Source of the DNA: an uncultured Bacillota bacterium | Lineage (GTDB): Bacteria > Bacillota > Clostridia > Peptostreptococcales > Anaerovoracaceae | Length of the DNA: 64,000 nucleotides | Reading direction: 5' to 3' | Assembly (NCBI GenBank): GCA_927441425.1 | Contig: CAKMKG010000018.1 | Span: 1 to 64,000 of the forward strand | Part shown: positions 16,625 to 25,244 of the stretch, piece by piece | Position numbering within the stretch: the stretch's first letter is position 1 | How the letters are laid out: every line of letters begins with the position of its first letter | Position numbers and translations under genes: made by a program | The notes under the pieces: model-generated | Database searches by the model: none | Seen by the model: only the letters and a program-made list of their open reading frames with translations | Told to the model about the DNA's origin: nothing

Positions 16625-17290
16625 TCAGTATTTATACTCGGTAACAAATTTGCTTGCTTGCTCCACTACTTCCATGTTCTTTTCGATCAACTGTGCAACC
16701 TTTTCATATTTGCCTTTCAGTGCGTCATCAAGGGCTGCCGTGGTAGCTGATGCAACAAATTTCCCTCCGCCAAAACGCTCCGCCAGCGCATCTCTTAAGG
16801 CGTCGTAGGAAACAACCTTCGTAACACCCAGTAAGCCTCCAAGCATTGACATATTCGTGGACAGGTCTGTGCCGCCGACATCAATCGCCAATTGGGTGGC
16901 CGGGATATAGTACAGTTTAGCATTTAATTCAGCAAGTTTTTCCAGGTCATCCTTTTGAAGCATCAATGGTTCATCTGAATTCACAATAATGATCCCATCT
17001 TTCTGCAGACCTTCAAAAAATGGCATTGTATAGCATTTCCCCAACGTTATAACATGAGGATGGAAAATCATGATGATATCCGGGAACAAGATCTCTCCGC
17101 GTTCATGAATTGTTTCATCGGAGATACGCACATAGCTTTCTGCAGGAGCCAGCCTCTTTTCCGCTCCAAAAAAGGGATTGACGGTACTATTCTTTCCTTC
17201 CTCGGTGGCTGCGGATCCTAAAATATGGGCGGCTGTTACTACACCCTGCCCTCCTAAACCAGACATTCGGATGCTGATTTTTTTATTCAT
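16625..17290 (-). CDS. 2-oxoacid:ferredoxin oxidoreductase, gamma subunit
   Basis: A 221-residue gamma subunit with the family signature MSGLGGQGVVTAAHILG at the N-terminus, PFFGAEKRLAPAESYVRIS, and a C-terminal helical extension. It forms the domain that contacts CoA in pyruvate-type enzymes. Its ATG overlaps the stop of the first beta gene (ATGA), so it is translationally coupled to the first pair. It is the only gamma gene present. Confidence 0.92.
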   Translation of the reverse strand: MNKKISIRMSGLGGQGVVTAAHILGSAATEEGKNSTVNPFFGAEKRLAPAESYVRISDETIHERGEILFPDIIMIFHPHVITLGKCYTMPFFEGLQKDGIIIVNSDEPLMLQKDDLEKLAELNAKLYYIPATQLAIDVGGTDLSTNMSMLGGLLGVTKVVSYDALRDALAERFGGGKFVASATTAALDDALKGKYEKVAQLIEKNMEVVEQASKFVTEYKY

Positions 17291-18144
17291 TTTTTGCCCT
17301 CCTCAAGACGCGCGAAAAGTTCCTGAGCCTCGGCAGTGATGTACTCCTTGGTCTCATAGGTTCCTTCCTTTTCTCGCAATTTGATTTTTGATATCGTTTC
17401 GTTTGGTTTAAATTTATAGTTGGTCGGACATGGCGCAAACACTTGAATATAGGATGGTCCCAATTCCCTTGCCGCCAAGATACCTCTCACGACAGCCTTC
17501 CCCAGCTTTTTGGGCTGCGCCGGAGTAACCGTTGCCACATACGCACACCCTGATTCCCTTGCTAATTCAGGAACAGAAACCTTTGGAAATTTCTTTCCTT
17601 TCGGCGCCATGTTGAGAACAGTTCCCATCGGGGACATACCGCTTTCCTGTCCTCCGGTATTTGCGTACGCTTCGTTATCAAGCATGATTGTTGTGATGTT
17701 TTCCTGCCTGAACCAGGATTGCAATACCATATCCAGTCCAATATCTGCAGTTGCACCATCGCCTGCGATAACGACAACATCCTTCACCTTATCCGGGAAC
17801 CTCAAGGTTAAGGCCCTCTTCAAACCGGATGCTACTGCATTCTGATTACCGAAAAGGGAATGTATATTATGCAGTGCAACCTGAGGGAAAGCTAGCGCGC
17901 TGCATCCTGTAGAACCTACAATAATCGTATCCTCAGGGTTTGGCAGAGAAGCCAGTATCAGTCGTAAGGAAAGTGCCAATCCGCATCCTGCACAGAGTGG
18001 ATGTTCCTCTAATAATTCCTTAAATGACCCTAGGTCTGAGACCCCAACATTTTTTTCAAAGGGACCGTTGTCTATCAAGTCCCGGTACTCCGCCGGCATA
18101 ATGTCTTCAAAGCCGGGAGATATCTGAAATATGTCTTTTTTCAT
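17287..18144 (-). CDS. 2-oxoacid:ferredoxin oxidoreductase, beta subunit (first pair)
   Basis: A 285-residue ThDP subunit: CAGCG cysteines, GSTGCSAL, GDGATADIG with DNEAYANTGGQ, and a late APCPT cysteine, all as in its paralogue. The start at 18144 is chosen over a GTG at 18153 because the latter lies inside the AGGAGGTG ribosome site. The ATG overlaps the stop of the alpha gene (ATGA). Residue changes next to the ThDP motif (GDGATADIG against GDGGIADIG) separate the two beta subunits. Confidence 0.92.
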   Translation of the reverse strand: MKKDIFQISPGFEDIMPAEYRDLIDNGPFEKNVGVSDLGSFKELLEEHPLCAGCGLALSLRLILASLPNPEDTIIVGSTGCSALAFPQVALHNIHSLFGNQNAVASGLKRALTLRFPDKVKDVVVIAGDGATADIGLDMVLQSWFRQENITTIMLDNEAYANTGGQESGMSPMGTVLNMAPKGKKFPKVSVPELARESGCAYVATVTPAQPKKLGKAVVRGILAARELGPSYIQVFAPCPTNYKFKPNETISKIKLREKEGTYETKEYITAEAQELFARLEEGKK

Positions 18145-19280
18145 ATTGAGCACCTCCTAATCTCATCCATAATCATATTAGGAGGCATCGTCATTCCCCC
18201 ATAGACCCGAGGTCCAGCCACAATCTTTGTTGTATCCTCTGCGACCGATTTGATCTCTCGGGCCAGCCAGCCTACACGATTAAATTCAGGCACGATGACA
18301 GCCTTTGCATTTCGAACAAGCTCTCTTATCTCCTTTTCGGGGAAAGGTCGAATGCTCTTAATTTTTACAAGGCCAACACTGAATCCTTCACTGCGAGCCA
18401 TCGCCATAGCTTCCCGGCTCTGGGAAACGGCCGTACCGGATGCAATCAGGAGAATATCGGCATCGGGGTATTCTGTTTCAATCAAGTCACCAAGATACTG
18501 GTGAATGTATTTGCGCGCGCGTTCTGCTGCTGCCATAACTTCCTGCTGCCATGATGCATGTGCAGAATAGCTGACGTAGTTACTCTTCATTACAAAAGGG
18601 TCCCTCATTTGCCTGAAAGGAACATTTTCCATATCCATTACAGGTACCGGCGAGCTATAGGGATCATATGGCGGCAGTTTCATATCTGCGGGAGCGATAT
18701 CAACCTTATCTCGGGTATGGGTTACAAAGAAACCGTCAACAAAAACTCCGACTGGGATGTGTACTTCTGTTTGCTCCGCAATCATAAAGGACCGCAGAAT
18801 CATATCGTGAAGATCCTGAGCCGTTTCGGCATGAAGCATGATGATGCCGGTATCCAGCATAAATGCCATTTCGATCGTATCCGGCTGTATGGTTAGCGGG
18901 GAGTTAATTCCTCTGGTCATGAATGCACATACGATTGGCAATCTAGCACCTGCCCAGGTGGAAAAAGCTTCAAAAGCCCTAAGGGTTCCAGGGCCGCCCG
19001 TTGCGGTGAAAACCCTTACCCCGCCCATGGCTGCCCCTGCGACTGATGACATTACGGCAAACTCGTTTTCACCTCGGAAATACTCTTTTATGTACCCCTC
19101 AGCAAAAAGGTCACCTACCAGATGCATACTCTCCGATTGGGGGGTAATGGGGTAAGAAATAGCCATCTCTACATTTGCACGTCGAATTGCTTCCCTTACA
19201 GCCTCACTGCCCGTTATAAATTGGGTTTCCTTCTCTGCCTCAAAAAGCTGGGGTGGTTCAACTACTCTCTGTTCAATCAT
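18141..19280 (-). CDS. 2-oxoacid:ferredoxin oxidoreductase, alpha subunit (first pair)
   Basis: A 379-residue alpha subunit, collinear with the one at 15223-16398 and well over half identical by eye. It keeps FITGSEAVREAIRRANVEM, SYPITPQSESMH, GENEFAVMSS and ASGTAVSQSREAM. It ends about 12 residues earlier than the paralogue. GGAAGGAA precedes the ATG, which overlaps the stop of the upstream CO-dehydrogenase-epsilon-like gene (ATGA). Shared unusual motifs suggest both alpha subunits use related, probably non-pyruvate, 2-oxoacids. Confidence 0.9.
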   Translation of the reverse strand: MIEQRVVEPPQLFEAEKETQFITGSEAVREAIRRANVEMAISYPITPQSESMHLVGDLFAEGYIKEYFRGENEFAVMSSVAGAAMGGVRVFTATGGPGTLRAFEAFSTWAGARLPIVCAFMTRGINSPLTIQPDTIEMAFMLDTGIIMLHAETAQDLHDMILRSFMIAEQTEVHIPVGVFVDGFFVTHTRDKVDIAPADMKLPPYDPYSSPVPVMDMENVPFRQMRDPFVMKSNYVSYSAHASWQQEVMAAAERARKYIHQYLGDLIETEYPDADILLIASGTAVSQSREAMAMARSEGFSVGLVKIKSIRPFPEKEIRELVRNAKAVIVPEFNRVGWLAREIKSVAEDTTKIVAGPRVYGGMTMPPNMIMDEIRRCSI

Positions 19281-19858
19281 TTTCCTTCCCCCTTTCTTTT
19301 CTTAATCATTTCGGTCATTGTATAAAGATCTTCTATCCTGAAATCTCTTAAGGATATCATTGCATCTTCATGGCCCGCTTCACTGCATAAAGCCATCGTA
19401 TAACAGTCTGTTCCGCCTCGAATCATTTTTAAAGCCACGTTTGCATAATGACAATGAACACCAACAAAAATGCAAGCATCAATCTTGTTATGCCAGATCG
19501 TCAAATTGGGATGATTTGGATTGATTTCGATTGCAGGGTTAATCATCGGATACTTTGGACGGTAGTCCGGCATAGGGATAATCTTTGCCCCTACTGCCTC
19601 CGCCATTTCCTTTATCGCCTTGGCCTTTTCTGCCACCCCTTCTTTCCATGCCCATAAAACCAGTGGTCCTGGGAAGAATACGGGGTTTTTGGCAGTTAGG
19701 AGTTTATCCACGATCTTTTCCATCGCTTCCTCTTTTAGAACAATACCACCTTCAACCAGCGCAGAACCTTTATCAGGAAGAACGACTCCCATGGAGGCTG
19801 CGGCCGGAGGTAAATAGCTTTCTGGTCCGGGTAGAACCCGATACTCTGTTAATGACAT
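19277..19858 (-). CDS. CO dehydrogenase/acetyl-CoA synthase epsilon-subunit-like protein
   Basis: A 193-residue soluble protein resembling the CdhB / 'CO dehydrogenase beta subunit' family, whose fold is that of DHS-like FAD/NAD-binding domains. Visible support: NPVFFPGPLVLWAW and a C-terminal alpha/beta part with KIDACIFVGVHCHYANVALKMIR. No metal-site cysteine pattern is present. It is the first gene of the oxidoreductase operon and coupled to the first alpha gene, so it probably works with that enzyme rather than with a CO dehydrogenase, none of which is nearby. Start at 19858 is preferred to a TTG eight codons upstream. Confidence 0.65.
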   Translation of the reverse strand: MSLTEYRVLPGPESYLPPAAASMGVVLPDKGSALVEGGIVLKEEAMEKIVDKLLTAKNPVFFPGPLVLWAWKEGVAEKAKAIKEMAEAVGAKIIPMPDYRPKYPMINPAIEINPNHPNLTIWHNKIDACIFVGVHCHYANVALKMIRGGTDCYTMALCSEAGHEDAMISLRDFRIEDLYTMTEMIKKRKGEGK

Positions 19859-19904
19859 ATTTCTCTCATCCTTTCTGATCAATTAAACCAGTTATATATT
19901 TATA

Positions 19905-19960
19905 TAGAATAAAAAGTCCGACATTAGGTACTGTAAAATACAGCACCTAATGTCGGACTC
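19905..19960 (-). terminator. Strong terminator after the DUF2294 gene
   Basis: AGTCCGACATTAGGT (19915-19929) pairs perfectly with ACCTAATGTCGGACT (19945-19959), with an inner CTGT/ACAG helix; on the minus strand TTTTTATT follows. It sits only about 50 bp before the first gene of the oxidoreductase operon, which must start from a promoter within that gap or within the hairpin DNA. Confidence 0.85.
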
Positions 19961-20010
19961 GCATTCAACCGATAAAATTACCCTTTAAACGCCTTTCCAA
20001 CTACACTATT

Positions 20011-20379
20011 CTATTCAACATGCCGGTCCATCACAAAAACGAAAATCCTTTCGCCTGTTCGAGTGCTTACGTCGGTATGTAAGGTGACCACCTTGGCCGA
20101 TGTAATTTGATTAACAATTTCTTCCAGCTGCGGACGCCCCTGCTCAACCAATTGCCTGCGCAACTCTTTGACCAGCGCCATCCCTTCCAGATTCCGCGAT
20201 AAGTGCTGCTCAGCCTGAGAAAGAACTCCCCGGAGGGATACTATGACCATATCGCGAATGATATCCGTTTTCGCTTCGGTCGGCCCCCGTCCTTTAAACT
20301 CTTTCTCCCACTGAATCAATGCTTTCGTGATTTCATCTTCCTTCTGTCCTTTAGAATAAATCACACCCTTGCTCCTCAT
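20011..20379 (-). CDS. DUF2294 family protein
   Basis: A 122-residue protein matching the DUF2294 pattern over its whole length: KALIQWEKEFKGRGPTE at the start, DMVIVSLRGVLSQAE, LVKELRRQL, and KVVTLHTDVSTRTGERIFVF near the end. The biochemical role of this family is not established. It has its own terminator downstream and diverges from the GGDEF-EAL gene on the right. The ribosome site is weak (GGAAG close to ATG), so the exact start is less sure. Confidence 0.85.
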   Translation of the reverse strand: MRSKGVIYSKGQKEDEITKALIQWEKEFKGRGPTEAKTDIIRDMVIVSLRGVLSQAEQHLSRNLEGMALVKELRRQLVEQGRPQLEEIVNQITSAKVVTLHTDVSTRTGERIFVFVMDRHVE

Positions 20380-20643
20380 CTTCCATATGTTAATTAGATG
20401 TTATTATACTTTGTACTGTTCCCTGTGTCAATATTGATTTACCGTCTCCCATTACATTATTCTGTATACTTTTTGAGCTTTTTATAGAATGATGTTGGCT
20501 CATGTTTGTCTGATAATTCTTGTGATAAAAATAAAATTTTTCAGTATTTCCTCTAAGGAATACTCGGATTTTGTCGATTAAACAATGTAAGAGATATTGC
20601 TTTATAGAAGAATTCGCTTTCAAAGGGCATGGGAGAATTTGAA

Positions 20644-23109
20644 ATGGATATAGCCATATTTTTTTATAATGCAGCAGTATTATCAATCTTAATTTCTCTG
20701 ATCTTTCTCATCAGTCTGAAATACAAAAATTTGTGTGATCTTACAGGCTCCCGAAGGAACATAATTGTCGGATTGACTTTTGGATTCATTTCCATTTTAG
20801 GAATCGTCATATCCCATCAAATTGTTGATGGATTTTTGGATGGTAAATTCTCGATACTAGTGCTGGTTTCCTTGTTTTTTGGAGTTATACCTGCAATGAT
20901 CAGCGGGTTCACTACATTAGTTTATATCATACTATTTGCATCTGACTACACGGGAGTAATGAATTACTTGCTTTCCGCTTTTTTTGCAATCCTTATTCCT
21001 TTTTTATATCAAGTTTACTTAAAAAGACACAGCCTCAAGATGTCGCCAGGGCATTTGGTCATGTTAAGCGTAATCGTCACGGTTTTTCCGGTTTTGATTG
21101 GAATTGCACAGGTGGGATATAAAGATGTATATAGCAGATTAGGGCTTGCCGGAAGTGTTTCCATACTTTTCGCGTTTCTGTTTACCTATATTCTTGGCAG
21201 AGTCTTTTTATTTGAAATCGACAAACAGGAAAAAGAACAGGCTATGAAAGAAAAAAATATGGAATTGGATCGTGCCAACCAAGCGCTGCAGGCATTCAAT
21301 ACTCACTTATTCGCCGCAGAAAGCCAACTAAAAGCTCAAAATGAACAACTGGCTGCAGCGGATGAGGAAATGAAGGCTCAATTTGAAGAGCTGGTATTCA
21401 GTAAAGCGAAGATTGAAGAGGATGAGAATATACTGCGCATGATACTGAATGCCGGGCAGGAAGCAATCTGGTATTATCAGGTTGCAGAACAAAGATCGTA
21501 TGTATCTGAACAAGCATATGCTTTGCTTGGCTATGGACCTGATGAGATCAATTTGTATCAGCCGATTTTACAATATATCCATCCGGACGATCTTTCTCTT
21601 TATACAAAAGCTGATGAAGATCTGAGAAACGGTGTAATTAATAGCTATCAAATTGAATACAGAGTTCTTGGCAAAGACGAAAATTATAGGTGGCTTGCAA
21701 ACCAGGCAATGGCTCAATTTGATGATAACAATAAATTGACCAGAATAGCAGGGGCTTTGTCCAGCATTCAAGAGAGAAAAGAAAAGGAAGAAGAGTTATA
21801 TCGTTTAATATATTTTGATTACCTAACGGGTCTGCCAAATAGAGGATATTATGCCGAAGAGTTCAGGAACGCGATTTCTACTTGTGCGCCGAATCACAAA
21901 TTGGCGCTTGCTTATATTGATGTTGATAATTTAAAAAAAGTCAATATTTCAAAAGGGCATGCGCTGGGAGATCAATTGCTGATTAATACGGCAAATAACT
22001 TAAAAGCTTTTTTAGGAGAATCGACTCTATTATGCAGGATGGGCGGAGATGAGTTTGCCGTATTGCTGAAAGAAAACGATGGGGATGATACTCTCGAAAA
22101 TAAAATTGATACTATAATTGACATAATTTCAACTCCCTATATATTCCATGACACCACGATTCAGCTTGATAGTTGTATCGGTGTATCCCTTTATCCTGAT
22201 GATGGAACAACCTATGAGGAACTGTTGAAACATGCCGACAATGCCCTCTTCAGAGTGAAGCAAAGCGGCCAGAATAAATATTTGTTTTTCAATAGTGAAA
22301 TGAAAAAAGAAGCAGAGGAAAAGCTTGAGCTGGAGTCGTTACTGATAACAGCCCTACAATATAATGAAATTGAAGTTCACTATCAGCCGATTGTGGAATC
22401 AGGAACAGGCAAAGTAAAAAAAGCAGAAGCCTTAATGCGGTGGAAATCGAAAAAATTAGGGGATATCCCGCCGGTGAAATTCATTCCCATTCTCGAGGAA
22501 ACGGGGCAGATCGTTCCGTTTGGCAACCATCTTATGCGGCAGGCATGCTTATTAAACCATCAATGGAACAATCTTTACGGAACTGATATTATCACTGCCG
22601 TCAACATTTCACCGTTCCAGCTGATGCAACCGGATTTTGCCGATAAAGTGAATAGAATTCTAGCAGAAACAGGAATTCGTCCGGAAAATCTGGAGCTGGA
22701 AATTACGGAAAGTATTTTTATCGGAGATTTCAAAACAATCAAGGACGAGCTTAATCAACTGAGGGAATTGGGTATTAAAATATCACTTGACGATTTTGGG
22801 ACAGGCTATTCCTCGCTGAATTACTTGAGAAGCCTAAATATCAATACGCTCAAGATTGACAAAACATTTGTGGATGACTTGTTGTCTTCCGACAACACTT
22901 CAATCATCGGATCGATTATTTCCCTGGCCCATGATATGGGAATCGAAGTGGTTGCTGAGGGGGTGGAAATGAAAGAACAGAAGGAATTGCTGGAAATGAA
23001 ACACTGCGACTTATTTCAGGGGTATTATTTCTATAAACCGCTACCTGAAATAGAGATATCCGCTTTACTTAGTTTGCAATCCGTACAGCCGCTTCCTGCT
23101 TTCTTGTGA
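20644..23109 (+). CDS. Membrane PAS-GGDEF-EAL cyclic-di-GMP protein with a LytS-type five-TM sensor
   Basis: An 821-residue integral membrane protein. Five to six helices in residues 1-190 resemble the 5TM domain of LytS/YhcK receptors (FFGVIPAMISGFTTLVYII). A coiled linker, a PAS domain (about 270-380, with PDEINLYQPILQYIHPDD), a GGDEF domain with intact RMGGDEFAV and an EAL domain with EALMRW, DDFGTGYSSL and AEGVE follow. Both catalytic domains look competent, so net activity cannot be predicted. ATG 20644 follows GGGAGA; an ATG 15 bp earlier overlaps the ribosome site. Confidence 0.93.
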   Translation: MDIAIFFYNAAVLSILISLIFLISLKYKNLCDLTGSRRNIIVGLTFGFISILGIVISHQIVDGFLDGKFSILVLVSLFFGVIPAMISGFTTLVYIILFASDYTGVMNYLLSAFFAILIPFLYQVYLKRHSLKMSPGHLVMLSVIVTVFPVLIGIAQVGYKDVYSRLGLAGSVSILFAFLFTYILGRVFLFEIDKQEKEQAMKEKNMELDRANQALQAFNTHLFAAESQLKAQNEQLAAADEEMKAQFEELVFSKAKIEEDENILRMILNAGQEAIWYYQVAEQRSYVSEQAYALLGYGPDEINLYQPILQYIHPDDLSLYTKADEDLRNGVINSYQIEYRVLGKDENYRWLANQAMAQFDDNNKLTRIAGALSSIQERKEKEEELYRLIYFDYLTGLPNRGYYAEEFRNAISTCAPNHKLALAYIDVDNLKKVNISKGHALGDQLLINTANNLKAFLGESTLLCRMGGDEFAVLLKENDGDDTLENKIDTIIDIISTPYIFHDTTIQLDSCIGVSLYPDDGTTYEELLKHADNALFRVKQSGQNKYLFFNSEMKKEAEEKLELESLLITALQYNEIEVHYQPIVESGTGKVKKAEALMRWKSKKLGDIPPVKFIPILEETGQIVPFGNHLMRQACLLNHQWNNLYGTDIITAVNISPFQLMQPDFADKVNRILAETGIRPENLELEITESIFIGDFKTIKDELNQLRELGIKISLDDFGTGYSSLNYLRSLNINTLKIDKTFVDDLLSSDNTSIIGSIISLAHDMGIEVVAEGVEMKEQKELLEMKHCDLFQGYYFYKPLPEIEISALLSLQSVQPLPAFL

Positions 23110-23126
23110 GATTTTTTGTAACAATT

Positions 23127-23156
23127 AGCCCTGGATTCAAATGAATCCAGGGCTTA
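23127..23156. terminator. Bidirectional terminator
   Basis: AGCCCTGGATTC pairs perfectly with GAATCCAGGGCT across a 4-nt loop, with T-rich DNA to the right and A-rich DNA to the left. It lies between the convergent GGDEF-EAL and stalk-domain genes. Confidence 0.8.
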
Positions 23157-23168
23157 AATTTATTTCTT

Positions 23169-23855
23169 TTAATAGATCACATAGGCACTGGTCTGCGCTG
23201 GTATGCTCATCGTCATGATTGGAGTGCAGATCGCATTCATATATGCGCCCTTTACAACTTCTTTTTGGAAAAATGTAGTTGCTGCAGATGTGTTGATAAT
23301 TATGTAGTTTATCGGGTCATCCGAACCCTTCACACTTGAAATCGTAATCGATGTAACGCCTTCCTCTCCTTTGACGATATCTTGAATATATCCTGATTGA
23401 ATGGCCATCTGCTCGTCTGAAAAGAGCAAGTTTCCCTTCTCGATCTGAATTCCTCTGTCCAGTATTACAGAGAAGAACTCTAACGGAATCAGCGTTTTTC
23501 CATTCACGATCACCGGAGCCTTGCTAAGGGGAGCCTCTGACATTCTGTTTTTAAAATAGGCGTTGTCTCCTACCTTTACTTTTGTCCACTGTGCCCCTTT
23601 AGAAATCTCTATTGTAGAATCGATTTTATTCCAGGTAACCTTATAATCCATTGCCTCCGCAACTGATCGGATAGGAACCATCATGATCCCATCCACCTTC
23701 TGCGCAGGCACAACTGGCTTAAGCTCCTCTCCCAAATAGAATATCTTCTTTGCTTCGGCTGTTGTGCCAGAGTTCACAGGGGTTCCCGCGTATGCAAACA
23801 CTCCAAAAGAAAGCGTCATAACCACGATTATTGCTATAAAGAATCGTTTTTTCAT
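23169..23855 (-). CDS. Secreted stalk-domain protein (copper amine oxidase N-terminal-like)
   Basis: A 228-residue exported protein with a typical signal peptide (AYAGT cleavage region near 23). Residues 35-130 are a copper-amine-oxidase N-like 'stalk' domain: VDGIMMVPIRSVAEAMDYKVTWNK followed by APVIVNGKTLIPLEFF. The remaining 90 residues look like an inhibitor- or beta-type domain seen behind this module in Clostridia (ISSVKGSDDPINYIIINTS). No metal ligands or oxidase residues are present, so it is not an amine oxidase. It is probably a cell-envelope protein. Confidence 0.85.
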   Translation of the reverse strand: MKKRFFIAIIVVMTLSFGVFAYAGTPVNSGTTAEAKKIFYLGEELKPVVPAQKVDGIMMVPIRSVAEAMDYKVTWNKIDSTIEISKGAQWTKVKVGDNAYFKNRMSEAPLSKAPVIVNGKTLIPLEFFSVILDRGIQIEKGNLLFSDEQMAIQSGYIQDIVKGEEGVTSITISSVKGSDDPINYIIINTSAATTFFQKEVVKGAYMNAICTPIMTMSIPAQTSAYVIY

Positions 23856-24051
23856 TGATAAATCCTCCGAAAATTATTTTGTAACTCACATGCTTTTTGA
23901 CGAATAGTCAGAAACAATTGTTCCATAAACAAGAAATTATTTCCTCCAATTATTTTTGATTCTACAAAATATTTTGGGCACAATAAGATTAAGAAAAGGA
24001 AATCGGAAAGGTTAAGGTGCACAGATATGGAGGACGCAGTATATTATTAGC

Positions 24052-24076
24052 AACTCTCGATATGGAGAGTTTTTTC
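24052..24076 (+). terminator. Plus-strand terminator with no gene in front
   Basis: AACTCTC and GAGAGTT flank a 6-nt loop and are followed by TTTTT. No plus-strand ORF precedes it for 900 bp. Confidence 0.55.
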
Positions 24077-24154
24077 AGAAGTAGCGAGTATTGTTTTTTA
24101 ATGGAAGATCGACACTGTATCTAAAGTTTTAATTAGGGATTTCCTTTTACTGAA

Positions 24155-24180
24155 AAAAGAGCACAGAAATGTGCTCTTTT
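24155..24180 (-). terminator. Terminator of the ynj/ydj-like operon
   Basis: GAGCACA and TGTGCTC around a GAAA loop, followed on the minus strand by TTTTTTC. It lies 22 bp after the last operon gene. Confidence 0.8.
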
Positions 24181-24201
24181 GATTTGTTTCATTCATTTTA
24201 A

Positions 24202-24879
24202 TCATTTCCTGCTAACATCTGCCTCATTATCATAGCCTCTTTCTTCCCAGTAGCCTTTATATTCTTCATCGTCTGACAGCTCGATCTCATTCACCCATCT
24301 GGCCCACTTATACCCGAGCTTATCTTCCGCTACCACGATGAAAGGGTACCCAAGAGAAGGCGGAAGAGTTATGTTGTTTGAAGAATAGGCAAGTATAATA
24401 TTATTGTCAATTATATCATCCAGTGGCATGGAAGTAGTATAGCCGTCAACGCAGTGGAAAATAACGGTATTGGCTGTTTTTTCTGCGGCTGCCGGATTAA
24501 TGATATCCTTCAGCAAGACGCCCTTCCAGAGCACGGTAGCATCCCAACCTTCCACACAGTATAACGTGATCAATTTTTCATAGGAAGGCAATGCAATAAC
24601 ATCCTCGTAGGACATTGTAATATCCTGTTTCACAAGCCCCACTACTTTCAAGGTGTAGCTGTTGATGTCCACAGTCTGAATCCCTTGAATGGAATTGTCT
24701 CTCGGTCCTACAGAGGGATCAAGCTTGAACCCTTTATACTCTTTGATTTCCATCTCATCGTACCGATCCTCCGTAGCCTTTGACATGGCATCCGCATCTT
24801 CAGGCTCACCCGATTCGCTGCTGCAGGCAACAAGGGAAAGCAGAAATAATAAAAGGACTAGGCAAATAATTTTTTTCAT
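24202..24879 (-). CDS. Molybdopterin-binding-domain lipoprotein (sulfite-oxidase/YedY fold)
   Basis: A 225-residue exported lipoprotein with an oxidoreductase molybdopterin-binding domain. Lipobox LVAC places the lipid on Cys19. From residue 70 the fold follows the family: YTLKVVGLV, then YEDVIALPS, LYCVEGWDATVLWKGVLLKDI with Cys108 as the expected Mo ligand, HCVDGYTTSMPLDD, and GYKWARWVNEIEL at the end. It is a single-domain version without the dimerisation domain. A Tat signal is not evident. Translation is coupled to the zinc-ribbon gene upstream (ATGA overlap). An electron partner could be one of the operon's flavoproteins. Confidence 0.88.
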   Translation of the reverse strand: MKKIICLVLLLFLLSLVACSSESGEPEDADAMSKATEDRYDEMEIKEYKGFKLDPSVGPRDNSIQGIQTVDINSYTLKVVGLVKQDITMSYEDVIALPSYEKLITLYCVEGWDATVLWKGVLLKDIINPAAAEKTANTVIFHCVDGYTTSMPLDDIIDNNIILAYSSNNITLPPSLGYPFIVVAEDKLGYKWARWVNEIELSDDEEYKGYWEERGYDNEADVSRK

Positions 24880-25190
24880 AGTTTCCACCATTTCTTTTTT
24901 TGCTTTTGATTTTGATTTTTTATTTCGTCAGTCATTGTTTGGTCTTTTACTTCGTCAGCCGTTGTTCGCTCCTTTTCCTGTTGTTGGATCCCCAGTTCAT
25001 AGTAGTGATCCCATTCAAAGTTGCAATCCTTACATCGATACAGGCTGCCGCTTGCTTTACCGGCGCTGCAGCAACTAATGACCGCGCGACCCTCTATGAT
25101 GTCCTTTTTTATTTCCGGAATACCGGCTGCACTGGCTGGGACAACTTTTACGACATTGGCAGAACCACATTTGTAACATTTCTTTTCCAT
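24876..25190 (-). CDS. Small zinc-ribbon-like protein
   Basis: A 104-residue protein with CYKCGS at residues 5-10 and YRCKDC near 52, the four cysteines of a zinc ribbon or rubredoxin-like knuckle, separated by a segment with an extra Cys pair (SCCSAG). The C-terminal 35 residues are a lysine/glutamine-rich tail. GGAGG precedes the ATG. Its stop overlaps the start of the molybdopterin lipoprotein. A role in metal or sulfur handling for its partner is possible but not shown. Confidence 0.7.
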   Translation of the reverse strand: MEKKCYKCGSANVVKVVPASAAGIPEIKKDIIEGRAVISCCSAGKASGSLYRCKDCNFEWDHYYELGIQQQEKERTTADEVKDQTMTDEIKNQNQKQKKKWWKL

Positions 25191-25244
25191 TTTTACCTCC
25201 TTTACAAAACCCCTGCAAACCAGCGTCTTTCGATCTGGTCTTCC

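Larger units (their letters stand above)
23856..24201. other. Intergenic region with two terminators and a possible small RNA
   Basis: No protein gene is seen in these 346 bp. On the plus strand TTGATT (23956) and CACAAT (23979) at 17-bp spacing could start a transcript near 23991; an AACTCTC/GAGAGTT hairpin followed by TTTTTT at 24052-24076 would end it after about 85 nt. A second terminator (24155-24180) belongs to the operon on the right. Confidence 0.3.

Noticed and set aside
19905..19960. Operator or riboswitch of the oxidoreductase operon
   Set aside because: The perfect hairpin with a T-tract on the minus strand is placed exactly as a terminator for the DUF2294 gene, which is the simpler reading.
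23169..23855. Copper amine oxidase
   Set aside because: Only the N-terminal stalk-type domain is present; the catalytic domain and its topaquinone site are absent.
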